Positions 7,717-14,151 of a DNA stretch of 14,243 bases are shown here, piece by piece. This DNA is from an uncultured Prevotella sp. (GTDB taxonomy: Bacteria > Bacteroidota > Bacteroidia > Bacteroidales > Bacteroidaceae): NCBI GenBank assembly GCA_900557255.1, contig USSA01000071.1:1-14243 (forward strand). The letters run 5' to 3'. The notes under the pieces are model-generated. The model was not told the DNA's origin and made no database searches. It was given only the letters and a program-made list of their open reading frames with translations. The first letter of the stretch is position 1; every line of letters begins with the position of its first letter. The position numbers and the translations under genes were made by a program.

Positions 7717-9129
7717 TTACCAGGTAACGCTCATACCCAATGCGATGCTGGCATTGGAACTGAGAGGAATGAACTCTTTGCTGGTCTTGCCCAAGATGTG
7801 ATCCATACCGATGAAGAAGTTGTAACCCTTTGGATGGATATTCAGAACATAACCCATACTTGTAGCAAAACTGCTGACTGCAAAGTTGACACCACCATCC
7901 AACCACTTCAATGGTTTCCAGTTGGCACTGAGTCTACCCTCGCTCCAGGTATAATCACCATTGATGCGGGTGCTACTCAGCAAACCGAAGGACAACTTGT
8001 CGTATGCTGGCAAACTGTACTCTGCGCCAAAGTTGAGCGTAGCTGCCAGAGCGGTAGTACGGCTACCCTGGTCGCCCAAATCCTTCAGGTTGATGAAGTC
8101 GGTAATCTGGTCGCCGTAATCATCCAACTTGTCATCGATGGTAGAACCGCCGTTTTCTCTTACCGCAGTATAATGGAAGCCATTGAACTCGAAGTTCTCA
8201 GCTCTGTTCACAGCCTTCATATTGTTGCTCCAGTTGATGAAGCCCAAATCGAGAACAGAAGCACTCAGAGTCAGGTTGTCGTTCAACTTATAGACACCAC
8301 CGAGGTCGAGTGCCATACCGAAGCCGCCCAATCCTGCGCCATCAACATCTACATCATCTATCTTTTCGTACTCCCCCTTCTCCGGGTTGTTATATTTATC
8401 TCTTGAAGTCTTATAAGTAAAGCCCTTCATGGAAACCTGTGCATTCGCCTTGCCGGAAACGATCCACTTGTCAGTACCAGAGAGGTCAGCACGCAGGTTT
8501 TCCAGACGAACATCACCGTCAGCCACACCGAAGAGGAACTTCAATTTAGCACCGATGCGGAGTTTCTTGTTGATCTGATGAGAGTGACCCAATGCCAATT
8601 CAGCATAAGAGCGAGCCATCATGCTCACATCACCAATCTCATAATTCTGATTGCCCGTGTTCTTGGCAAATTCAAACAACTCATAAGGCAGGGAAGCGCC
8701 GAAAGATGCCTTGGCATTCACCTCGATGGTATTATAACCGCCAAAGCCCTTGAAACCAGCAGAAAGAATGGCGATGCCTACATCTCCCTGTATGCGGTTG
8801 TTGCTCTTGCTGAAGCCTTTCAGCGCCTCATCGGCAGAAATATAAGGATTCATGAAGGAAGTCATCTTCTTGGCACCCGCCTCCTGTCCGTACATCGGAT
8901 TGTTCAGTACAATATCCTGGTAGCCGAAGTTGCCCTGCAGGTTGACATTGATATTACCCAATGCAGGGATGGTGATATAGTTCTGCTTGTTCTCAAAAGC
9001 CGGGTTCATATCGTGACGGAACTTGTAGTCGTCAGTAAAATAAGCGGAATTGAGTGTCTGAGCCATTGCGGTGCCACCCATCATCAGCAGAGAGGCAGCC
9101 AAGAGATGCTTATATATTTTATTCATCAT
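7717..9129 (-). CDS. DUF5723-like outer-membrane beta-barrel protein
   Basis: This 470-residue protein has a signal peptide of about 23 residues (LLMMGGTAMA/QT). The rest is alternating beta-strand sequence with many Gly and aromatic residues and no cytoplasmic-type helices. It ends in GMSVTW; a terminal aromatic residue is the usual mark of barrel proteins inserted into the outer membrane. The opening (LNSAYFTDDYKFRHDMNPAF...) and the shape recall the DUF5723 family of Bacteroidota, which resembles PorV/FadL-type barrels; no function is established that I can name. It starts 48 bp after the lipoprotein gene and is followed by a terminator, so the two probably form one transcript and may act together at the outer membrane. 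The first two codons are both Met, so the start may be one codon later. The barrel assignment is fairly sure, the family name less so. Confidence 0.75.
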   Translation of the reverse strand: MMNKIYKHLLAASLLMMGGTAMAQTLNSAYFTDDYKFRHDMNPAFENKQNYITIPALGNINVNLQGNFGYQDIVLNNPMYGQEAGAKKMTSFMNPYISADEALKGFSKSNNRIQGDVGIAILSAGFKGFGGYNTIEVNAKASFGASLPYELFEFAKNTGNQNYEIGDVSMMARSYAELALGHSHQINKKLRIGAKLKFLFGVADGDVRLENLRADLSGTDKWIVSGKANAQVSMKGFTYKTSRDKYNNPEKGEYEKIDDVDVDGAGLGGFGMALDLGGVYKLNDNLTLSASVLDLGFINWSNNMKAVNRAENFEFNGFHYTAVRENGGSTIDDKLDDYGDQITDFINLKDLGDQGSRTTALAATLNFGAEYSLPAYDKLSFGLLSSTRINGDYTWSEGRLSANWKPLKWLDGGVNFAVSSFATSMGYVLNIHPKGYNFFIGMDHILGKTSKEFIPLSSNASIALGMSVTW

Positions 9130-9177
9130 TTTCTTTGTCTTTTATGTGTGTTATTATTCTGTTACTACTCTCTGTCA

Positions 9178-10959
9178 TTAATTGAAGTTACCAATCACCT
9201 TACCCACGAGTTTCACCTTGATGTTTTCCAACTTCAGGGTATGCTTCTCAGAGTTGAGGTTGATACCGGTCACGGTAGTTCCATCATGGCTTGCCTTACC
9301 TTTTACCTTATAAGAGAGTCCGTCGAGTTTCTGCAATGCGCCCTTTACCTTTTCACGGAGTTCGATTTCCAGCGGAGAAGTCGCAGCTGTGACACCATCA
9401 GCAGATGCCTTCACAGTACCCTGCTTGATATTCACTTCTATCTGGTTGCTGATGTCTGCACCATTCACTCCGAGTGGGGTTGCTTCTACGATGAGGGTAG
9501 CAGGAACCAGATTCTGTGCATCAGCAGTAAGACGCAGATAAGTACCCTCTGCCAATTCCAGTTCATCCAAATCATCATTCCAACCGTCGAAATCATCTGC
9601 ATATTCGATAACAGCACCCTCGGCAAATGCCAACGGAGCATAGACCTCATAACTTGGCTCAACCTTGTAATTGTGTCCGAACTCGATAGTCATTTCCTGA
9701 CTGAGATCAGCCTTTGCCTCTACATTGGTAATCTGTACGTGGTCTGGAATATGCTGGTTGATAAGTGTAGCCAGGTTGCTCACCTCATATACATTGGCAG
9801 CACCATACTGAGCAGTCAGTTCTGCAGTCTTATGGCGGCAGATACAGATCTTGGTCACTGGCACAACAGTAGTCTTGCAGATATTCATCTCAGGGAGTTG
9901 CACGGTAGCCAAGTTCTGACCGTTCTTGGTAGAAATCACCTTTGCGCTCACCTTTGCCGCTGCATCCATATCATTTTTGATAGAAAGAATAATCTGAGGA
10001 TTATCCAAGTCTGCTCTTACGCCATCTTCTGAAAGGAAGTCAGGAACGCCCGTCACAGTTACATCACCCAAGCTTGAGATATTGATTTCTGGGTCGAAGA
10101 TACCGGTAGCAGACTTCAAGGTAATATCATTGACATTCACGTTGGCACCGATGGACAGTGCAGATGTAGGCACACCCGTTACATTAGCCTCAATACCGAG
10201 GTCGAAATAACCATCCATCTTGATAGAGCCATCATTGCCGATGACAACCTTACCATAAGCATCCTGATTTGCGAAATCCAGTTTTTTAGCCTTGATGGTG
10301 AGTCGGAGGTCGTCGCTTGTAGAAACATCCTTCACGGTAATCTTCGAGCCGTTGACCTTAGAAACGCCATTGCCATTACCAGTAACCTGTGGTAAAATCT
10401 GCAGATAGCCAGGAAGGGTAAGTGTAACCTTGTCAAGCTTAGTGATGGCAGAAGAAAGACCACCAAGAGTGAGATTCACATTCAGCACGATTTCGCCATT
10501 CACCTCAGCACTTTTCAGGCTCTTCACGGCAGCATCCGTACCATTATATATGAACATCTGTTGCTTAGGAGAGACAAAACTGAGATGAGTACCAGCAGCA
10601 CGGGTACCCTTGGCAGCAGAACTGGTAGGCAAGGTAATCGTATGGTTATAAGATCTACTCGTCAAGTGAATAGGAGAAATTTGAGGAGAAGCTGTAGTAG
10701 CATCCGTACCTGTCAACTGGAACAAATAATCGCCGTTTGCGGCAATCTTCACACTACCATTCTCTTCGAGTTCCAGAATATCAGACAAAGGAATGTTCAT
10801 GGTAGAACTGGCAGGTATTTCCAATTCGCCATTACCAAATCCCATCGTAGCATCAATCTGGTCAAAATCATAATCGTCATTTGTACACCCAGTTACCGAG
10901 AAACCCAACGTCAATAAAGACGCAAGTAACAGACTTGCTTTCATTTGCTTTTTCTTCAT
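9178..10959 (-). CDS. Large exported lipoprotein of unknown function, probably surface-exposed
   Basis: The 593-residue product begins with a lysine-rich, hydrophobic leader ending in the lipobox VTGC, so Cys25 would be lipidated. The following residues, TNDDYDFDQ, are acidic, as in the export signals that carry Bacteroidota lipoproteins to the outside of the outer membrane. The remainder is rich in Thr, Val, Asn and Gly and looks like stacked beta domains (for example 215-330, VTGVPTSALSIGANV and VTVTGVPDFL). An unusual cysteine group, C361, C372 and C374 in NICK...KICICRHK, lies in the middle. I recognise no enzyme motif. It is the first gene of a unit with the DUF5723-like barrel 48 bp downstream, and a -7 promoter element lies at 11032-11039. 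An adhesin, a binding protein or a partner of the barrel are possibilities; none is shown by the sequence. Confidence 0.75.
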   Translation of the reverse strand: MKKKQMKASLLLASLLTLGFSVTGCTNDDYDFDQIDATMGFGNGELEIPASSTMNIPLSDILELEENGSVKIAANGDYLFQLTGTDATTASPQISPIHLTSRSYNHTITLPTSSAAKGTRAAGTHLSFVSPKQQMFIYNGTDAAVKSLKSAEVNGEIVLNVNLTLGGLSSAITKLDKVTLTLPGYLQILPQVTGNGNGVSKVNGSKITVKDVSTSDDLRLTIKAKKLDFANQDAYGKVVIGNDGSIKMDGYFDLGIEANVTGVPTSALSIGANVNVNDITLKSATGIFDPEINISSLGDVTVTGVPDFLSEDGVRADLDNPQIILSIKNDMDAAAKVSAKVISTKNGQNLATVQLPEMNICKTTVVPVTKICICRHKTAELTAQYGAANVYEVSNLATLINQHIPDHVQITNVEAKADLSQEMTIEFGHNYKVEPSYEVYAPLAFAEGAVIEYADDFDGWNDDLDELELAEGTYLRLTADAQNLVPATLIVEATPLGVNGADISNQIEVNIKQGTVKASADGVTAATSPLEIELREKVKGALQKLDGLSYKVKGKASHDGTTVTGINLNSEKHTLKLENIKVKLVGKVIGNFN

Positions 10960-11031
10960 AGTTTATGAATATTTGATAATTATATAACTTTACCCTCGTA
11001 AAGAGAACTTACATAAATTAAAATATATTTG

Positions 11032-11039
11032 CAAATATA
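11032..11039 (-). promoter_or_regulatory. Candidate -7 promoter element for the lipoprotein/DUF5723 unit
   Basis: On the minus strand this reads TATATTTG, a full match to TAnnTTTG, followed by C as is common. It lies about 73 bp upstream of the lipoprotein start, giving a leader of roughly 65 nt. The region is A/T-rich, so a chance match is possible. Confidence 0.45.
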
Positions 11040-11234
11040 GCATTTTTTTATTAATAAGCATGTAAAATAATCAGAAATCTTCGCTCAATTCCTCAATTTA
11101 TACACAAGACGCCGTTATTTTAAGAATATTTCCACCTCAAAAGTCAGTTGACCACACATCATGATTCTTCAATAATCTCCCCCCACAGGATGGCGCCCCA
11201 GCAGATTTGCAATCCACCAACAAGAAAAAAAACA

Positions 11235-11347
11235 CACGGACAAATTGAATTTGTCCGGATTGCCTGTCCAGACGCTCATAACCGCCCAATAATCAACGTA
11301 TTACAAATCACCGGACAATTTGTCCGGACAAATTCAATTTGTCCGTG
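11235..11347. repeat. Nested palindrome cluster (three GGACAA/TTGTCC dyads in a 24-bp inverted repeat)
   Basis: The 24 bases at 11235-11258 are the exact reverse complement of 11324-11347. Each arm is itself a palindrome: GGACAAATTGAATTTGTCC at 11238-11256 and GGACAAATTCAATTTGTCC at 11326-11344, both extended by one C/G pair. A third, CCGGACAATTTGTCCGG, lies at 11311-11327 and shares CCGG with the right arm. Outside the arms are A-rich (left) and T-rich (right) runs that prolong the inverted repeat to about 34 bp with two mismatches. It sits about 200 bp upstream of the lipoprotein promoter. It could be a set of operators for a dimeric regulator, a bidirectional terminator, or a small palindromic mobile element. 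Confidence 0.75.
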
Positions 11348-11568
11348 TTATTTTTTTAGCATGAAATCATAAAGAAATACAAGGATTTCCATCCTGTCAA
11401 TGAGTTCCCAAATAGAAAACGCTGACTTCAGCCCCAAGAAACTATGAGTTTTAGAGGAGAAAGCTATGAGTTAGGATTTTTAACATAAAGCACTAAAGCA
11501 GCCGCATAAGAGAAAAATCAAATTTGCTTCTCTAAGTATTTTATCGCTACAACCTTATATATATTCGC

Positions 11569-11627
11569 AAATTGCACTGAGTAGAGTGCATTTTTAAACG
11601 CAAATTGCACTCTACTCAGTGCAATTT
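11569..11627. repeat. Perfect 22-bp inverted repeat with internal TGCACT-N6-AGTGCA dyads
   Basis: Arms 11569-11590 and 11606-11627 are exact reverse complements, separated by 15 bases. Each arm contains its own interrupted palindrome: TGCACTGAGTAGAGTGCA on the left and TGCACTCTACTCAGTGCA on the right. The phrase CGCAAATTGCACT also recurs as a direct repeat at 11566 and 11599. The right arm ends 13 bp before a plus-strand -7 element (11641-11648), which places it where an operator would be expected. As RNA it could fold either as one long stem or as two short hairpins. Confidence 0.75.
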
Positions 11628-11640
11628 CGTATTTAATTTG

Positions 11641-11648
11641 TATATTTG
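11641..11648 (+). promoter_or_regulatory. Candidate plus-strand -7 promoter element
   Basis: TATATTTG followed by CA is an exact TAnnTTTG match on the plus strand, the only such candidate noted in that direction. No clean -33 TTTG is seen at the usual distance; the inverted repeat at 11569-11627 occupies that place. Transcription would start near 11652 and soon meet the hairpin at 11701-11737. Confidence 0.45.
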
Positions 11649-11665
11649 CACCCATAAAGAACAAT

Positions 11666-11701
11666 ATGGATGCTCTATTGATAGATAATCCTTTATTATA
11701 G
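11666..11701 (+). CDS. 11-codon ORF MDALLIDNPLL between promoter and hairpin
   Basis: The ATG at 11666 lies about 14 nt after the predicted start of the plus-strand transcript; the frame ends with TAG at 11699-11701, the base where the hairpin begins. It may be a leader peptide, or the 5' end of a gene whose body has been lost, since the flanks hold pieces of other genes. Nothing but position supports translation. Confidence 0.25.
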   Translation: MDALLIDNPLL

Positions 11702-11737
11702 AAAAGATGACCCCGCATTTTGCAAGGCCATCTTTTC
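11701..11737. terminator. Hairpin terminator, GATGACC...GGCCATC type
   Basis: Bases 11701-11716 pair with 11722-11737 (GAAAAGATG with CATCTTTTC, then CC/GG and GC/GC, with mismatches at one and two positions) around the loop ATTTT. The outer A and T runs make it usable in both directions. It closes the short plus-strand unit and lies just past the gene-end fragments read on the minus strand. It resembles the hairpin at 14086-14113. Confidence 0.6.
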
Positions 11738-11743
11738 TGTTGC

Positions 11744-11786
11744 TACTCCCCAAACTTCCACCAATCCAGGAAGAAGAGGTTCTGCT
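11744..11786 (-). repeat. 43-bp exact copy of the GH43 gene 3' end
   Basis: These 43 bases are identical to 6174-6216, the region encoding the GH43 C-terminus (QNLFFLDWWKFGE). The base just outside changes the stop from TAA (6173-6175) to TAG (11743-11745), so the copied frame still ends in place. There is no similarity beyond either edge. It lies 11 bp from the nuclease-gene fragment, in the same orientation. Confidence 0.9.
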
Positions 11787-11796
11787 ACCAAGGGAA

Positions 11797-12001
11797 CTAT
11801 TTTGCCCAATCCAATACAATCGTCTTGTCTTCATCAATCATAAAGTTCATACCAATCTTTTCCACGGTTTTGCCTTTTAGGGCAAAAGCATCAGCATAAT
11901 GCTTGTTGTTGATTTGGTCAAGAGCCTCTTGTGCCGACTTATTAAATTTCAGTTCTATCACATAGATGGTATCCTTTGTTTCCATCGTAATGTCTGTTCT
12001 T
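11797..12001 (-). pseudogene. 3'-end fragment of the AAA-ATPase-like/PD-(D/E)XK gene
   Basis: Bases 11798-12001 match 12384-12587 over 204 bp with a single difference (g at 11827, a at 12413), which is synonymous (both encode Asp). The copy holds the last 67 or so codons of the neighbouring gene, from RTDITMET to DEDKTIVLDWAK, and ends in TAG rather than TAA. It includes part of the PD-(D/E)XK core (Asp of RTDI, ELK) but no ATPase domain. An ATG at 11985 would give a 62-residue peptide, yet no promoter or 5' region is present. To the right of 12001 the frame stays open for some codons (LLLYFIKEILSLGI) without clear similarity to the intact gene. Near-identity suggests a recent duplication or gene conversion. 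Confidence 0.85.
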
Positions 12002-12382
12002 ATACCGAGACTTAAAATCTCTTTTATGAAATATAGGAGTAGAAAAAGTATACTGAAAAAAGAAAGTCACTGATTATTAGTTCAATACATGATTTTTAAC
12101 AGTTTTTTCTTTTTCAGACCTTTTTTTTTATGCCATTACTTTATATAATATTTACTATCAAATCGAGTGCCCTCTTTTTCTATCTCCTTCCCAACCATAG
12201 AATAGAGCATCTTTCGACTATCTTTTGTTGCTCTGTATTCATGTTTATTTGTGTCTCCTAATTTTAATTAGTGTATCCAAATTTATTCCATGCTTTGGGG
12301 ACGAGGTGCTTGGTACGGTATTTTCCAAATCGGCGTATCTCGATGGCACTCTGCTGAGCCGCAGGCAATTTGTAATGGGCGA
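12002..12382. other. A/T-rich spacer with no intact gene
   Basis: Bases 12002-12263 are A/T-rich with T runs and no gene; an imperfect inverted repeat (actgaaaaaagaaa near 12052 and cagttttttctttttcag at 12100-12117) is the only structure seen. The last 120 bp are richer in G+C and look coding on the minus strand (see the fragment at 12264-12383). Confidence 0.5.
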
Positions 12383-12383
12383 T
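12264..12383 (-). pseudogene. Possible C-terminal fragment of an unidentified protein
   Basis: A minus-strand frame reads ...IIAHYKLPAAQQSAIEIRR, continues with FGKYRTKHLVPKAWNKFGYTN, and stops with TAA at 12264-12266. Base composition rises sharply here against the flanking A/T-rich DNA, and codon choice looks like that of real genes. It enters the end of the nuclease gene in another frame, where it would have to be spurious. I do not recognise the protein. The plus strand is also open here, so the evidence is modest. If real, it is another gene 3' end stranded in this region. Confidence 0.25.
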
Positions 12384-13945
12384 TATTTTGCCCAATCCAA
12401 TACAATCGTCTTATCTTCATCAATCATAAAGTTCATACCAATCTTTTCCACGGTTTTGCCTTTTAGGGCAAAAGCATCAGCATAATGCTTGTTGTTGATT
12501 TGGTCAAGAGCCTCTTGTGCCGACTTATTAAATTTCAGTTCTATCACATAGATGGTATCCTTTGTTTCCATCGTAATGTCTGTTCTTCCACGGAAAGTAT
12601 GCTGTTCCACCAATATACGGAAATTCGTAAGCAGGGCAAAGATGATATACATTGTCTGCTGATAATGCCCCTCATAATCGGTATTATCGCAATAAGGTAC
12701 CGTCTCCCAGAACGTTTTCAATAGCTGAAGAGCACCATCCATGTTACCCTTATTGATAAGAGAAGACATCTTGGCCACGGTCGTATTGCACATTGCAGAC
12801 TTTGCCGCCAAATAATGCGGCAACATACTGCGAAACAAACCTATCCTCACTTCTTTGTTAGGCAGAGCCAAGGTATAGAGTTCCGTTTCCGGATCATAAT
12901 TCTTGATTGTGATATAACCACTCTGATAAAGCAAAGGCATGATAGTAGTCATCGTCTCAGTGGCTGCATCGAAATCATCCTTTGATGCATCCATCTGTTC
13001 ACCCAGGTCAATCGGTGTAAAGTCATATTTCCGCATCATATTAAGGAGATAGGTAGGAGTGCCTGAGCCAAACCAATAGGAATCAACCTTTCGCTTTGAA
13101 AAGCAAGTGAGCAAACTGTATGGATTGAATATGTCAGAAGAAGGCCAAGCGAAATGATAGCCATCATAATTTTCCTTCAACTTTTCCAAAGTTTTATCAT
13201 ACGACAAGCCCAACACATCTGCCATCTGCTGAATATCTTCATGCATTTCTGTCACAAGTTCCTCCTTGGTAATGCCGCAAATGCCAGCATATTCTGTATC
13301 CATACTCACATTAGTAATATTATTGAGTTCACTGAAGATACTAAGCTGCGAGAACTTGGTGATACCTGTCAAGAAGACGAAACGCAGCATTCGGTCGCTA
13401 TCCTTTAGGGGACTATAGAAATTGCGCATCACCTCCCTTAAGACGCCCAAACTAGTATCCTCATGCACTACATCAAGCAAAGGAGCATCGTATTCATCGA
13501 TGAGCACAACAACCTTCTGCCCAGTCTGTTCATATACCGTTTTTATTAAATTAAGCATACGGACATTCGGGTCAGGAGAATCATTGACGATGCCAAATTT
13601 TTCTTCATTTACATTTAATATATATAAGAGATAGCGCACCAATTGGTCTTTCTCCATGTGCTTTCCACCTGCCAAACTAAAATGAAGCACAGGATATTCC
13701 GTCCAATCTTTTTCTAGCTTTTCGATGGCAAGCCCCTTAAAGAGTTCCTTCTTTCCCTCGAAATAGCTCTGCATAGTAGAGACGAGGAGTGACTTTCCGA
13801 AACGACGTGGACGCGCCAAGAAGAAATACTTTCCACTCGTATGAGTCATACGATAGATGTACTCCGTCTTATCTACATAGAGAAAGTCCTCCTCTCGAAT
13901 CTCAGAGAAGGTCTGCATGCCTATTGGATATAACTTCGTTGCCAT
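12383..13945 (-). CDS. AAA-ATPase-like / PD-(D/E)XK nuclease-domain protein
   Basis: This 520-residue cytoplasmic protein has the two-domain layout of the AAA-ATPase_like (PF09820) plus PD-(D/E)XK (PF08011, formerly DUF1703) family, which is present in many copies in Bacteroidota genomes. The N-terminus YPIGMQTFSEIREEDFLYVD with KTEYI, the Walker A-like RRFGKS (47-52), the Walker B LIDEYD (148-153) and the sensor-like FLTGITKFS (191-199) mark the ATPase. The C-terminal nuclease-like core shows Asp456 in GRTDI and the E-x-K pair Glu469/Lys471 in IELKF. There is no signal peptide. The biological role of the family is not established; a DNA-processing, defence or mobile-element function has been supposed from the domains. 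It has its own -7 element at 13974-13981. Its last 204 bp are duplicated 586 bp further left. All key motifs are intact, so the gene is probably functional. Confidence 0.9.
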   Translation of the reverse strand: MATKLYPIGMQTFSEIREEDFLYVDKTEYIYRMTHTSGKYFFLARPRRFGKSLLVSTMQSYFEGKKELFKGLAIEKLEKDWTEYPVLHFSLAGGKHMEKDQLVRYLLYILNVNEEKFGIVNDSPDPNVRMLNLIKTVYEQTGQKVVVLIDEYDAPLLDVVHEDTSLGVLREVMRNFYSPLKDSDRMLRFVFLTGITKFSQLSIFSELNNITNVSMDTEYAGICGITKEELVTEMHEDIQQMADVLGLSYDKTLEKLKENYDGYHFAWPSSDIFNPYSLLTCFSKRKVDSYWFGSGTPTYLLNMMRKYDFTPIDLGEQMDASKDDFDAATETMTTIMPLLYQSGYITIKNYDPETELYTLALPNKEVRIGLFRSMLPHYLAAKSAMCNTTVAKMSSLINKGNMDGALQLLKTFWETVPYCDNTDYEGHYQQTMYIIFALLTNFRILVEQHTFRGRTDITMETKDTIYVIELKFNKSAQEALDQINNKHYADAFALKGKTVEKIGMNFMIDEDKTIVLDWAK

Positions 13946-13973
13946 ATTATCAACAATTTACTATTTACGTTGG

Positions 13974-13981
13974 CAAAGATA
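13974..13981 (-). promoter_or_regulatory. Candidate -7 promoter element for the AAA-ATPase-like/nuclease gene
   Basis: On the minus strand this is TATCTTTG, a full TAnnTTTG match followed by C, about 29 bp upstream of the ATG. Its surroundings closely match those of the GH43 operon element at 7569-7576. The hairpin at 13987-14019 occupies the -33 region. Confidence 0.55.
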
Positions 13982-13986
13982 AGCAA

Positions 13987-14019
13987 AAATCCCGAAACCG
14001 CCAAGCGATTTCGGGATTT
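13987..14019 (-). terminator. Hairpin AAATCCCGAAA...TTTCGGGATTT
   Basis: Arms 13987-13997 and 14009-14019 are perfect complements (11 bp); after one mismatch the stem continues with CGC/GCG around the loop CAA. On the minus strand T-rich sequence follows (TTTTTGC). It would terminate the gene ending at 14152, and it abuts the promoter of the next gene. Confidence 0.65.
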
Positions 14020-14085
14020 ATTCTGTATTCAACTGTGTACCCAATACCTTGAAGGGAATTTTATCACTTTATCAACGTTTATCAA

Positions 14086-14113
14086 GATGACCTTGCGTTT
14101 TTGCGAGGTCATC
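14086..14113. terminator. Hairpin terminator GATGACCTTGC-loop-GCGAGGTCATC
   Basis: An 11-bp stem with one wobble pair closes on the loop GTTTTT. It lies about 40 bp downstream of the stop of the gene leaving the right edge. Its sequence is closely related to the hairpin at 11701-11737, suggesting a reused terminator sequence. Confidence 0.6.
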
Positions 14114-14151
14114 ATTTCCTTACTGTTTATCGTTCAGGAAATATAATTGAT

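Larger units (their letters stand above)
10960..11743. other. Gene-free stretch with palindromic and inverted-repeat elements
   Basis: I find no convincing gene in these 784 bp. Frames of 60-75 codons exist on both strands but they run through the inverted repeats and have no protein character. The stretch holds the lipoprotein promoter, the palindrome cluster at 11235-11347, the inverted repeat at 11569-11627, a plus-strand promoter, an 11-codon frame and a hairpin, each listed separately. A short duplicated phrase, ctatgagtt, occurs twice near 11445 and 11470. Confidence 0.6.

Noticed and set aside
8578..10032. 484-codon open frame on the plus strand
   Set aside because: It is antisense to the DUF5723-like and lipoprotein genes and crosses their junction. 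Both minus-strand products have clear signal peptides, so this is a shadow.
11148..11372. 74-codon plus-strand frame
   Set aside because: It spans the palindrome cluster, and no promoter or recognisable protein sequence supports it.
11518..11718. 66-codon minus-strand frame ending KYLEKQI
   Set aside because: It runs through the hairpin at 11701-11737 and both arms of the inverted repeat; its repeated VQFA phrase simply reflects that palindrome.
11616..11837. 73-codon minus-strand frame crossing the GH43 and nuclease fragments
   Set aside because: It reads both copied fragments out of their native frame and has no plausible protein features.
12052..12117. Imperfect inverted repeat resembling insertion-sequence ends
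   Set aside because: The arms are low-complexity A and T runs with mismatches, no transposase lies between them and no target duplication was seen.
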